Of a DNA stretch of 64,000 nt, positions 35,231-47,108 are shown one piece after another. Position 1 is the stretch's first letter, and the number at the start of each line of letters is the position of its first letter. A program made the translations under genes and the position numbers. The notes beneath the pieces were generated by a model, which did no database searches, was not told the origin of the DNA, and worked only from the letters and a program-made list of their open reading frames with translations. Origin of the DNA: Phocoena phocoena (taxonomy: Eukaryota > Chordata > Mammalia > Artiodactyla > Phocoenidae); assembly GCF_963924675.1 (NCBI RefSeq), contig NC_089239.1:5321001-5385000 (forward strand). Reading direction: 5' to 3'.

Positions 35231-36594
35231 CAGCTGTATCAGCACCCTGATAACACTCTACTGCATCTAATTGCCAAAGCGTCTATCTAATAGACATTTG
35301 TCATTTTTTTTGTCTGTATAGCATCTGTTCCCCCTTCTTATCAACACCTTGATTTTGCATTTTACTTTTTTGTGGGAGATTACCTCTTCTCGTGTATCTG
35401 GAGCTGTTGGGATAATGAACCCCTGTTTCCACCTTTTACTAAAGGAGCTGAAAGGGCCAGATTTTACCTTCAATCAACTCATGTGGACAAAATGTGGACA
35501 GAAGATCTAACTGGACAATTGGGATACGTTTTGTTTGTTTGTTTGTTTTTTCAGGAACTTGAATCTGGACAGTCTGATGCAGGTAGTGGAACGTTGCTGG
35601 AATGTGTTAATCTCATTTCTTCTCCATCAACTTTCCCTGCTATGAGATTAGTCTTGTGATTCCCACATTACTTTAACTTCACTCTGGCATAGCCCTGAAG
35701 CATAATGAAAAAAGAAAAGACTTCCATGAGCCGAATTCTAAAGAGCTCATTTCATCAGCTTTGATTAGGAGAGATGGTCAGAGACGAGACCCTGCCTTAA
35801 ACATGGGCAGTGGCTAATAGTCTCCTCAGACAATGAGGACCTTGGAAGGATCCTGGTTAGGGAATTGATGACAAGGACCTTTTGAGAAGTATGTTGATGG
35901 ATCTTGATGAATAGATCCTATATTACATATTTAGGATTAGTTGCAGCTTACTACAACAGAAAACCCTACAAAACAGTAACCAAACAACATGGAAAGTCAT
36001 TGTTTGGTTTGCTTTGTTTTCTGTTCACATAAAAAAGAAGTTGTAGGTGGGTGTCCAGGACGGATATAACTGCTCCACGGTCATCATGGTTACTTCCTGG
36101 TCCAAGATGTCTGCTGGAACTCCAGCCATCATGATGGAAAGAAAGAAGAGGAGAAAAGCAAAAAGGGAAGCATGTCTCGGCTGAGTCAGCTTCTGTTAAA
36201 CAATCTTCCTGGATATTCCATATGGTATTTCCGTTTCCATCTCATTGGCCAGAATTTAGTTACATGGCTACACTTTGGTACAATGACAGCTAGGAAGTAT
36301 AGTTTTGTCAGGTAGATGGTTTGACACTCTAAATAAAATCAACATTCTATTTCACATAAATTATCACCAGCAATTCACCACTGCAAAAGGGAATCTTAAT
36401 AATCAGGTGGACAAACTTGTTTCGTACAATGCTAAGTTCCTTTACTGGTCACCCCAGTTTGCTCAGTACACTCCCGAGCAAAGACCAGTTCCTTGAAAAG
36501 CATAAACCATCCAGTGGTTTGAGTTGAAAAGCACAACTCATCCAATAGAAAATATATTTTAAGGATAATTGAATACCCCTACAACTATTGAGGA
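35231..36594. other. Intergenic, possibly old repeats
   Basis: A stretch near 36030-36190 (GTGTCCAGGACGGATATAAC, CAAGATGTCTGCTGGAACTC) looks like an ancient repeat that I cannot assign. Nothing gene-like is seen. Confidence 0.4.
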
Positions 36595-37390
36595 GATCAG
36601 TTACCAAAAACAAAACAAACCACTCTCAAATAGAAAGCTCTAGGCCCAGATGGTTTTTCCAGAGAATTCTATCAAATATTTAAAAATTGATTTTCTACAT
36701 AATCTGCTCCAGAAAATAAAACAAGAGGGAACACTATGCAATTATTTTATGAAACCAGGATTTACCTAAAACCAAACTCAGGCAAAGCCTGTACCAAAAA
36801 ACAAAGCAAACAAAAAAGACCCTCAAATTAAAGATTGTTCCTAGCAGCTTTATTTGTAATAGCCAAGAACCGGAAGCAGTTAACATCACCCACAATGAGT
36901 GGATGATTAAGCAAACTGCTCCATCAGTATAATGGAATACTGCACAGCAATCCAAAGAAACTAGCTTTTGACAAACAACAACTTTGACGGATCTCAAGGG
37001 CCTTATGCTGAGTGAAAAAAGCCAATCTTAAAGGGTCACATACAGTGTGATTCCATTTACATAACAATTTTGAAAAGACAAAATTATAGAAATGGAAGAC
37101 AGGTAAGTAACGTTGGGGAGTTAGGGATGTTGAGGGGGGCATGAGTGTGACCATAAAAAGAAATAAAAGGAATCCCTTGGTGGCGACCGAATAGTTCTGT
37201 ATCTTAAGTGCAGTGGTGGTTGGGTGAATTTAGGTAGTACCATACCAATATGCCAATTTCAATTTTCTGTTTCAATATGTTACGCTATTAATTACATAAG
37301 ATGTAAACTTTGAGGGAAACTGGGTGCAGGTTACATAGAACCCTTCTGTACTACCTTTGCAACGTTTTGTGACTCTGTGAGTATATAAAG
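36595..37390 (+). mobile_element. Old L1M fragments, sense
   Basis: GGCCCAGATGGTTTTTCCAG is a decayed ORF2 reverse-transcriptase motif region. From 36840, GCAGCTTTATTTGTAATAGCC, GTGGATGATTAAGCAAACTG and TACTGCACAGCAATCC mark an L1M ORF2 end and 3' UTR running to about 37390. Most of ORF2 between them is missing. Confidence 0.7.
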
Positions 37391-39434
37391 TTTTGACAGA
37401 GCTGGTTATCTAGCCTTCCTTCAGTTCCATTAATTCCTAATATCTTTCCAATAAATCCCTCTTTTGCTTAATATAGCATGTCTTGCTTTCATCTGAATTA
37501 TCCTGATATGCAACGTTTATGTAAGCGATTCATCTTATCCTGGGAAGGGTGAGTAGGAAAAAAACTTCTAGAAGATACGCATTGGAAAAAGGGATCAGAA
37601 ATCACCTGTCTCTTCTAAGTCAGGTTGTGCTAAATTTGACTCGTGTTTTCCTTTCTGCCGAACACAATTACACATTTCACACACACACCCTCACCGCCAG
37701 ATCCCACCCCATGCCGCTGTGTCTCTGTCTGTCGGGACAATCACAGTCATCTTTATCTTTGGTAAAGAAGACACCACATTTTTATAACACTTACTGGACT
37801 TTTATGGTTGCTTGCAAGGGGCAGAGAGTCACTGCGCTAGGTAAGCACCAGGAGCTCAGTTGGAGAATATTAATTTCTTTCGTGTAGAGTAGTTTGAGAA
37901 ATGGGCTTTCCATAGATAGCCAAAATCAGGATCTTCAAACTGTATTTTTTGAGCCAAAGTGATCATTCACGGACTTTCTTTGAAATTGTCTAGTGTTCCT
38001 TCTTCGGCATGAATCAAATATTCAAAATGTAGGTGCTTCTCTCTGTCTTTTCTACTGTCACCTGTTTGACTCCAGATCCCAAGAGGACAGGGTAACACAA
38101 TACAAAACATGACCCGTTAGTTATCAGGAACCATAGGTGGAGCAGATTTCCTTAGAAGGGAATGTGAACAGAGCAGGAAATGACCAACATCACGGACGTG
38201 GCTTTGCTTGGAGAAGCCTGGGAAAGCTTCCAACCCCGCTGACCTGTCGCACTGCTTGAAATCTCATCTGTACTCCTTTTCAGTTGAACATGTCTTGGGT
38301 TTCAGAATGCAGACGTACCACTAGAGTACTAATGTGGACATACGCCTTCAATTAGGGTATTTTCTTTTCCAGGGTTACCTGATATTCTGAATGGGGATTC
38401 AATATCATCTGTCCATGCATAGACACAATCTGTGTGCTTTCAGGACAAGTGAGAAAAGTAAAGAAAACCGGGAATGGGATGAGATAGAATGGGAGCTTAA
38501 ATGGACTGGTGGGCTTAAATGGGCTGGGCTGGGGTCATGGGGGCAAGTGAGACTCTCGAACATACTTATGAAGAAAAAACAGAGCCAAGGGTGTGGTCAG
38601 CATGAGAAATCTGCTTATCACCAGGGAGGATATAAAACCTTATCCTGGAATCTGTGAGTGTGAAATTCTCTTGATAGCCTTGAGGTTACATCTAGCAGAG
38701 TTTAAGAAAGAGGCCAGGTACAAATCCCAGGACAGGTACATAGTGAGGAGAAATAGCTGTAGACAGCAGTTCATTGTGTCTAGACTTTGTTTTTTGTTTT
38801 TTTTTTTTTAAGTGTAATGGAATTTATTGGCTTATGTAACCGGGAAGTCCAAGGGCAGAGCTGGCTTCAGTTGCTACGGCTTGGAAGGTGTTTTCTAGGT
38901 TCACTCTCTCTCCCTCCCACTTCTTCAGGCCCTGCCCCTCCCCCTCTTGACTCCCTTCTCTTTTTCTGTTGGTTTTGTTCTCAGACAGGCTCTGTCCACA
39001 GCCATCCCCAAAGTGACTTTTCTCTCAGCACCCAGATATCTAAAGTAAGAAAAGTGTCCATTGACCCTGTGGGTCTGGCCTGGGTAACAGAACACTCTGT
39101 TCAAATGTGATCACGTCACCTATCCATCTCTGTGGGCAGGAGAATTGCAATTGGCTCCACTGTAATACATGAAATGGAAAAAAGCCACTCTCACCTTGAC
39201 CTTAAACGACTCATGGGACTGGAAGGTGCTCTTACAGGTAAGATAGAGCCAGTCTGGGGAATTAGGACTTGGGCATAAAAGCATTAAAATGCTTGAGGGA
39301 TGACATAAAAGTAAACATAGATGGGGGAGGGCACTGCAGGCCAAAAACATTTCCTTCAGCGTTTTGTCAGAAAAGATGTGTCTGGGAGTGAAACCATGCA
39401 ACTCAGACTGGGACTCAAACCCACATTCTTTTAA
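37391..39434. other. Intergenic, nothing recognised
   Basis: No mobile element is clear apart from a T tract at 38790-38810. Open frames (37549-37887, 38391-38657, 38787-39110) are short and featureless. Confidence 0.4.
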
Positions 39435-39947
39435 CTGAGATCACACACCTGGTCTCAGAACTTAATGAAGCTCAGGTTCTTGATGTCTCATCGCAGAAAG
39501 AATTCAGTGAGGGACAAAGTGATGGGTAAGGAGTGGATTTATTTAGAGAGAAACACACTCCACAGACAGAGTGTGGGCCATCTAGAAGGCCCCATGGTAT
39601 GGGGTTGTCAATTTTTATAGGAGTGGGTAATTTCATAGGCTAATTAGTGGGAAGAGTATTCCAGCTATTTTGGGGAAAGGGTGAGGATTTCCAGAAATTG
39701 GACCACAGCCCACTTTTTGACCTTTATGGTCGGCCTTGGAACTGTCATGGCACCTGTGGGTGTGTCATTTAGCATGCTGATGTGTTGCACTGAGCAGATA
39801 CTACGGCTCAAGGTCTAGTGGAAGTGGATTCATCCTCCATATTGGACTTATTTGGTCCTAATCAGTTTATATCCTGTCCTCAGGCTATGTCATTCTTTTA
39901 AAGGTTGTGCCCTGCCCCCTCCCCTCCTGTTTCAGGAGGAGGCCACA
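39435..39947 (-). mobile_element. LTR-like element (ERV1 type), antisense
   Basis: The block contains CAGGTTCTTGATGTCTCATC, GGAGTGGATTTATTTAGAG (AATAAATCC on the minus strand, a likely LTR poly-A signal), TTTTATAGGAGTGGGTAATTT and TGGCACCTGTGGGTGTGTC, which I recall from solitary ERV1-class LTRs in artiodactyls. On the minus strand it would start TGTGGCC at 39947. I see no internal retroviral genes. The family call is tentative. Confidence 0.5.
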
Positions 39948-40457
39948 CATGGAACAATTTTGACATACAGATGCCACATTGGGATAGAGACACAGAAGAT
40001 CAAAGGAGGAAACATGGGAGCTCTGTTTCCCTGTGTCCACACCAGGCTGTCTCTGCACTTAACAGTTACCCCTAGGGAGTGCTGACATGGAGTAAAAGTC
40101 ATCCAACTCAGGAAGAAATGGAAGACAGATGTGCTAGGCCAGCCTGGAATACTCCTCAGCGCTTAAGTGAAGAAACTGAAAATCTGGACCCTGGAATAGC
40201 TTTTAGCTACGCTTAAAACATGTGTGAAGTAGCAAAGGAACAGGTCAGGAGTACAGCTCATAGAGCAAGTCCTATTAAAATACTTAGTACTCCCGGAGTG
40301 ATGGATGTTTTGGAGCTTTTCACCTGATAACACCACCAAAAGCTAAAGCATCATTTCATGCCTGAATCTCATGGTTTTTAGATACAAGACAAGGCACAGA
40401 GTTAGTTCTGGTGTTTTTAAAGTTGCCCCATAACACTAGCAGTTGATCCATACTCTT

Positions 40458-40500
40458 CTTTTTTTCTTTTAAACACCTTTATTGGAGTATAATTGCTTCA
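40458..40500 (-). mobile_element. 43 bp L1 insertion with target-site duplication
   Basis: Only a T-rich tail plus ACACCTTTATTGGAGTATAA and TTGCTTCA of the L1 3' end is present. GATCCATACTCTT (40445-40457) and GATCCACACTCTT (40501-40513) flank it, a 13 base duplication with one mismatch. Confidence 0.85.
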
Positions 40501-40722
40501 GATCCACACTCTTTATCTGACTTTCTGTGTAGGGTCACAGCTCTTTGAGGACATGCCTTGAGACGATGCTATATGTATAGAGTATGGAATGTATATAATC
40601 TAGTGCCTGACATGTAAAAGGTGCTTTAAAATTTAACATAAGATGATACAGAAATGAATGCTCTAAAGACAGACATCTGAAGTATGTCTTTGGTTTGGAA
40701 GCATAAAATCTAGTGTCTATTG

Positions 40723-40935
40723 TTTTTTTTGTGTGTGTGTGTGTGGTAGGCGGGCCTCTCACTGTTGTGGCCTCTCCTGTCACGGAGCACAGGCTCCGGA
40801 CGCGCAGGCTCAGCAGCGATGGCTCACGGGCCCAGCTGCTCCACGGCATGTGGGATCTTCCCGGACCGGGACACGAACCCGTGTCCCCTGCATCGGCAGG
40901 CGGACTCTCAACCACTGCGCCACCAGGGAAGCCCG
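40723..40935 (-). mobile_element. CHR-type SINE, with GT tract in its tail
   Basis: Antisense SINE ending CACCAGGGAAGCCC. GTGTCTATTGTTTTT before and GTGTCTATCGTTTTT after form a target-site duplication. A short GT repeat (40731-40745) has grown between the T tail and the body. Confidence 0.92.
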
Positions 40936-41224
40936 TGTCTATCGTTTTTAACCCTTTCTAAAATCACAAAATGATTTTAGTGGGCTCTATATGAAAGATT
41001 ATATGCTGACACTGATTCAGCCCCTTAGCTGTAAGCAGCACCCACATCAGGCGGCTCTTTCACAGTGTGGCTGAGAATTTCAGTCTAGGATCTACCCCTC
41101 TGTGCTTGGGACAGGAAATCAAGCCTTCCTTTCCTCTTTGGACAGAATAATTGAGGTATATAGCTTTTTGATAATACCCTTAGGGTTTCAGAAATGGGCA
41201 CTAAATGAAACCATGCAGAACACT

Positions 41225-41720
41225 GTGGGGCTCCTGGGCAAGGGGGCCGTTCAAACAGCTGCTAATCAGGGAAGGGAGAGGATGCGGAGACAAGGGAGGA
41301 GCAGCCACGGAACAATAGTGCAGCCCTGGGGCAGGTCCTGGTTCCGCCTCAAGGGATACAGTGACAACGTCTTTGAGCTTCTACAGCACAAAACCCCCCA
41401 CCAGATGGAAGATGTTCCAGAGAGAAGGTCACAATTTGATAAACACAAGAAGCTCATCAGGAGACCACCTGAGGCCAGACTAAAGGAGTGCGGGTCCTGC
41501 ACACACCCTGATCCTTATCAGCAACCCCGCCCTTGAACTATTGCTATGAAACTCCCCACCAAATCCCCCCGGGTTAGACACGGAGTTTTGAAAGGCATGA
41601 GCCTGCTGTGTTCCCACTTTGCCTGGCAAAGCAATGAAGCTATCCTTTTCTACTTCATCCAAAACTCGTGTCTCCAAGATTCAATTCAGCTCTTCTGCAC
41701 AGAGGCAGAGTTTTTGGTAT
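41225..41720 (+). mobile_element. LTR-like element, sense (tentative)
   Basis: CACTTTGCCTGGCAAAGCAA followed by TGAAGCTATCCTTTTCTAC and CCAAAACTCGTGTCTCCAAG resembles the R/U5 end of an ERV LTR, preceded by a purine-rich block. A 144 codon frame at 41102-41536 overlaps it and has no protein similarity I recognise. The ends are not defined. Confidence 0.4.
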
Positions 41721-42387
41721 CGTAAAGAAGCACCAAACCAAATCTTGTTCTGTTTTCTCCACCCAGGGCAGCCCTGTTGAATGCTGGGGAACGTATTTCA
41801 AAGCCACATCTGTGGAATTCCTCTGTCACTGCTGCAATAAAGGGTGATTTATGGTGATGCCTGTCCTCGGTTTATCCCAGAGCTAGGAGGACAGATTACG
41901 AAGGCACTCTGTATTACTACCTCTCTCACCATCGAGGAGTCCTGGAGGCGACCACAAGGATGGGCATGGTGGAGAAGATGCTATATTAATGGTGATTTTT
42001 ACTGAGAACAAAAGGGGACCTCTGCTTTCCTCTTCTGTTCTCTTTTCTCTCTGTAAGGGGACTTCTGGCAATGGGCATTGCCATTGCTCCTGACTTTTAA
42101 ATGAAAGACTTCTGAAGTAACTGGCACTGTTTATGGAGTACGAATTAAAGATGGAGTTAAGTGGGCTGACTCACTGGCGATTGGTGGGTGATTCACTGCA
42201 GGGGAATCGCTCCCCAAAGCCCTTAGTGTAGAGTCACCAATTAGGGCCATCACGTTGGGACCCTGTGTCTCTGTGTTTCGGCGGCCAGAGCAGCACAGAA
42301 GCTCAGAAATGGACACTGGGACAGGAGAAAAAGCTACAGAAAGCTGAGGCTAATGGACTGGGTCTGTTTAAAATAAAGAATGTTGCA

Positions 42388-44578
42388 AAAGGCAAGGAAG
42401 GACACTACATAATGATCAAGGGATCAATCCAAGAAGATATAACAATTATAAATATATAATGCACCCAACATAAGAGCACCTCAATACATAAGGCAACTGC
42501 TAACAGCTATACAAGAGGAAATCGACAATAACACAGTAATAGTGGGGGACTTTAACACCTCACTTACACCAATGGACAGATCATCCAGACAGAAAATTAA
42601 TAAGGAAACACAAGCTTTAAATGACACAATAGACCAGATAGATTTAACTGGTATTTATAAGACATTCCATCCAAAAACAGCAGATTACACTTTCTTCTCA
42701 AGTGCACATGGAACATTCTCCAGGATAGATCACATCTTGGGTCACAAATCAAGCCTCGGTAAATTTAAGAAAATTGAAATCATATCAAGCATCTTTTCCT
42801 ACCACAATGCTATGAGATTAGAAATCAATTACAGTGAAAAAAACGTAAAAAACACAAACACATGGAGGCTAAACAATACGTTACTAAATAACCAAGAGAT
42901 CACTGACGAAATCAAAGAGGATGTCAAAAAATACCTAGAGACAAATTGCAATGAAAACACAATGATCCAAAACCTACAGGGTGCAGGAAAAGCACTTCTA
43001 AGAGGAAAGTTTATAACAATACAAGCCCACCTTAAGAAACAAGAAAAATCTCAAATAAACAATCTAACCTTACACTAAAGGAACTAGAGAAAGAAGAATA
43101 AACAAAATCCAAAGTTAGTAGAAGGAAAGAAGTCATAAAGATCAGAGCAGAAATAAATGAAATAGAAACAAAGAAAAGAATAGCAAAGATCAATAAAACT
43201 AAAAGCTGGTTCTTTGAGAAGATAAACAAAATTGATAAAATTTTAGCCAGACTCATCAAGAAAAAGAGGGAGAGAACTCAAATCAATACAATTAGAAATG
43301 AAAAAGGAGAAGTTACAACAGACACCACAGAAATAAAAAGCATCATAAGAGATTACTACAAGCAACTATATGCCAATAAAATGGACAACCTGGAGGAAAC
43401 TGACAAATTCTTAGAAAGGTATAACCTTCCAAGACTGAACCAGGAAGAAGTAGAAAAGATGAACAGATCGATCACAAGTAATGAAATTGAAACTGTGATT
43501 TAAAATCTTCCAACAAACAAAAGTCCAGGACCAGATGGCTTCACAGGTGAATTCTACCAAACATTTACAGAAGAGCTAACACCCATCCTTCTCAAACTCC
43601 TCCAAAATATTACAGAGGAAGGAACACACCCAAACTCATTCTATGAGACCACCATTACCCTGATACCAAAACCAGACAAAGATACTACAAAAAAAGAAAA
43701 TTACAGACCAATATCACTCATGAATATAGATGCAAAAATCCTCAATAAAATACTAGCACACAGAATCCAACAACACATTAAAAGTATCACACACCGTGAT
43801 CAAGTGGGATTTATCCCAGGAATGCAAGGATCCTCCAATATACGCAAATCAATCAATGTGATACACCATATTAACAAATTAAAGAATAAAACCATATGAT
43901 CACCTCAATAGATGCAGAAAAAGCTTTTGACAAAATTCAACACAATTTATGATAAAAACTCTCCAGAAAGTGGGCATAGAGGGAACCTACCTCAACAGAG
44001 TAAAGGCCATATATGACAAACCCACAGCAAACATCATTCTCAACAGTGAAAATTGAAAGCACTTCCTCTAAGATCAGTAACAAGACAAGGATGTCCTCTT
44101 TCGCCACTATTATTCAACAAAGTTTTGGAAGTCCTAGTCACGGCAATCAGAGAAGAAAAAGAAATAAAAGGAATACCAATCGGAAAAGAAGTAAAACTGT
44201 CACTGTTTGCAGATGACATGATACTATACATAGAGAATCCTAAAGATGCCACCAGAAAGCTACTACAGCTAATCAATGAATCTGGTAAAGTTGCAGGATA
44301 CAAAATTAATGCACAGAAGTCTCTTGCATTCTTATACAGTAACAAGGAAAGATCAGAAAGAGAAATTAAGGAAACAATCCCATTCACAACTGCAACAGAA
44401 AGAATAAAATACCTAGGAATAAACCTACTTAAGGAGGTAAAAGATCTGTACTCAGAAAACTATAAGACACTGATGGAAGAAATCAAAGATGGCACAAACA
44501 GATAGAGAGATATACCATGTTCTTGGATTGGAAGAGTCAATATTGTGAAAATGATTAACTACCCAAAGCAATCTACAG
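42388..44578 (+). pseudogene. L1 ORF2 internal fragment (endonuclease and RT)
   Basis: A 2.2 kb piece of a LINE-1 second reading frame, a non-LTR retrotransposon protein with an endonuclease and a reverse transcriptase. The endonuclease part (42542-43078) shows MGDFNTSL, ADYTFFSSAHGTFSRIDHIL. Then comes a charged linker, [15 protein letters not shown] at about 43525-43570, and the RT core with [13 protein letters not shown] (from 44082) and the catalytic FADDMILY (from 44205). Breaks include a TAA at 43080 region, a TAA at 43501-43503 and frame changes near 43900-44060, so nothing full length can be made. Both the L1 5' region and the cysteine-rich C-terminus with 3' UTR are missing. After 44578 unrelated sequence starts. 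Confidence 0.93.
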
Positions 44579-44772
44579 AACCTTGCAGATCCTCAAGCCC
44601 AGCTCACTCTCTTCACAATTGAGGACCCTGAGTCTCAGTGAGGAGGGGTGACTGGTCTACGATGGGCCGGCAGAGGGAAGTAATACGACCATCCCACCAG
44701 GCAGTTTATATTTATTCGCAGAAGAATCCTGATTTATACGGAACATTTTTCCAGTGCTGTCCTTTCTCACTT

Positions 44773-45180
44773 TTTCTTTTTTAATTTTTACTTTATATTG
44801 GAGTATGGTCAATTTACAATGTTGTATTAGTTTCAGGTGTACAGCAAAGTGATTCAGTTTTATATATATGTGTGTATATATATATATATATATGCACACA
44901 TCCATTCTTTTTCAGAATATTTTTCCATATAGGTTAATATAGAGTATTGAGCAGAGTTCCCTGTGCTATACAGTAGGTCCTTGTTGTTTATTTTATATAT
45001 AGTGTGAATCCCAAACTCCTAATTTATCCCTCTCCCCCCTACCCCCCCTTCCCCTTTTGGTAATGATAAGCTTGTTTTCTGTCTGTGAGTCTGTTTCTGT
45101 TTTGTAAATAAGTTCATTTGTATCATTTTTTAGATTCCACATATAAGTGATATCATATGATATTTGTCTTTCTCTGTCTG
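44773..45180 (-). mobile_element. L1 3' end, antisense, with TA microsatellite
   Basis: Antisense L1 3' UTR (TTTATATTGGAGTATGGTCA) running to GATATTTGTCTTTCTCTGTC. A TA-rich microsatellite at 44861-44893 has expanded inside it. It is not the missing end of the sense ORF2 fragment to its left, because it faces the other way. Confidence 0.88.
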
Positions 45181-45893
45181 AACGTTTGAAGGCGTATTTT
45201 ATCCATTAATTTTAGCACCACTTAAGAAATATGCCAAACTTGTTTCAACTCAAGTACGAGAATCAGTCTCCCCTCAGATAATATCATGGTTAGTCAGCAG
45301 TTGATTTGGAATTTTACCGTTTTGAGGAAACTCTTCATCTCCTTTCCTGCGTCTTTTGGCTCAAGCTGTCTTGCATTTTTTTTACTATGTCCTTCGTTTA
45401 ACAGCAGTATTATTTTTTTCTTTTTTTTCCTGAAACTTGAATTTGTGTTCTATTTCAGTTGAGACTTAATGGTGCAAGAGAATGATCAGAAAGAATTGCC
45501 TTTTATATAATGAAGACAAACACTTTTATGCAAGTTTTTGGAGAGGGATGGGGAGCCAGGCTATCAGAAGAGACGTAGGCATTTTTTGCTTCTTATTCAG
45601 ATGGTGATAAAGAATTTATGTTTTCTGCTTCAGAAAACAAAACCCTTTTTCATTAAATGTGAGGTGAATTATAGGTAATTCATGGTATCCTTGCCAACAA
45701 GGGAAAGAGGAGAACGCCATTAACCAGTGGGTCTCAAACTTTAGCTTATAATGCCGTCACCTGGAAACTTGTTAGAAAAGCAAATAATCAGGTTGAACTC
45801 CAAGTCTACATATCAGAAACCCTGGGAGTGCTCCAATCCCATGTTTTATCAAATTCCAGGCAATTCTGATGTAAGCCTAAAGTTTGAGACATA
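45181..45893. other. Intergenic, nothing recognised
   Basis: T-rich at 45405-45430, otherwise unassigned. The region near 45720-45890 may hold a diverged old DNA transposon (CAGTGGGTCTCAAACTTTAG and TCACCTGGAAACTTGTTAG resemble MER5-type ends), with low certainty. Confidence 0.35.
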
Positions 45894-46235
45894 CTGGGTC
45901 AGCCAAAAAGCTCGTTCAGTTTTAAGTAAAAATAAAAGATGCGGGCTTCCCTGGTGGCGCAGTGGTTGAGAGTCCGCCTGCCGACGCAGGGGACACGGGT
46001 TCATGCGCCGATCCGGGAGGATCCCACATGCAACAGAGAGGCTGGGCCCGTGAGCCATGGCCGCTGAGCCTGTGCATCCGGAGCCTGTGCTCCGCAACGG
46101 GAGAGGCCACAACAGCGAAAGGCCCGCGTACGGTTAAAAAAAAAAAAAAAAAAAAGATGCATTTTTCATTTTCACAAAGAACTTTACTGAACACTATATT
46201 CACTAACCAAACGAACTTTTTGACCAACCCAATAG
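45894..46235. mobile_element. mariner-type MITE split by a SINE
   Basis: The ends are ACTGGGTCAGCCAAAAAGCT and, inverted, GAACTTTTTGACCAACCCAATAG, the terminal inverted repeats of a mariner/Tc1 non-autonomous element known from artiodactyls. TA dinucleotides flank it, as expected for mariner. Removing the SINE at 45942-46155 leaves about 125 bases, so it has no transposase. Confidence 0.85.
45942..46155 (+). mobile_element. CHR-type SINE nested in mariner MITE
   Basis: Full-length SINE with a poly-A of about 20 bases. AAAAGATGC precedes and follows it, a 9 base target-site duplication inside the MITE. Confidence 0.92.
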
Positions 46236-46894
46236 ATTGCTGGAAACTAAGGAATACAACCCATTTAAGAATTTACTCCTGACTATGAGAACAGGTAGAA
46301 TTTCTTCCAATCTGAGAGCAGCTATTTTACCGAGGCAGGACCTTTTCCATATCAATGTAGCTGCAAGGTGAAGATAATATTATAGCTTTTAGTGCAGGCT
46401 GACTGGCCCGAGGGGAGGAATGAGTTGTCAGTGTGCGGTGATTTCATACTCTGCTCCTATCAGACACTGCCTCTGCTCCCTGTATTTGCCTCTCCCTCCC
46501 TTGAAAGTTTACTAGTAATGTTTAATAACTATACTAAAGGCTTTAATCTTATTATACGTCAAATACCTTAGGGAGGAATACTTTCATCCTTTACCAATCT
46601 CTTATACAATGAACTGAGTTTTGGACTCCTTTCTGAGGAAAAGTTTGGAGAACCATGAAAGACACAGAGAAAATTAGACTATTTAAGGAAGGTATAATAA
46701 AAATATGTCTTGTTGCCTACCTCAACAGGCATTCATGCCTTCTTCCTTTTTTTTAACAGAATCCTATTTTTTGTTAGGTATACAGCAATTCTGCCTCTGT
46801 TGTAGCTGGGAAAGCTATGAGATTAAGATATAGTCAACAGAAAGTAAAACATCCATAGAGGACTTTGTGGAAGTCTTCTGAAAAAAGAAATTGT
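46236..46894. other. Intergenic, nothing recognised
   Basis: No exon or assignable element is seen. Confidence 0.4.
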
Positions 46895-47108
46895 GGGGAC
46901 TTCCCTGGTGGCGCAGTGGTTGAGAGTCCGCCTGCTGATGCAGGGGACATGGGTTCGTGCCCCGGTCCGGGAAGATCCCACAAGCTGTGGAGCGGCTGGG
47001 CCCGTGAGCCATGGCTGCTGAGCCTGCACATCCGGAGCCTGTGCTCTGCAATGGGAGAGGCCACAACAGTGAGAGGCCCGCATACCACACACAAAAAAAA
47101 AAAAAAAA
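46895..47108 (+). mobile_element. CHR-type SINE
   Basis: Full-length SINE. AAAGAAATTGT occurs before and, as AAAGAAAGAAATTGT, after the tail. Overlapping open frames on both strands (46815-47280) are SINE translations. Confidence 0.92.

Noticed and set aside
41102..41536. 144 codon open frame
   Set aside because: It overlaps an LTR-like block and has no protein family features I recognise.
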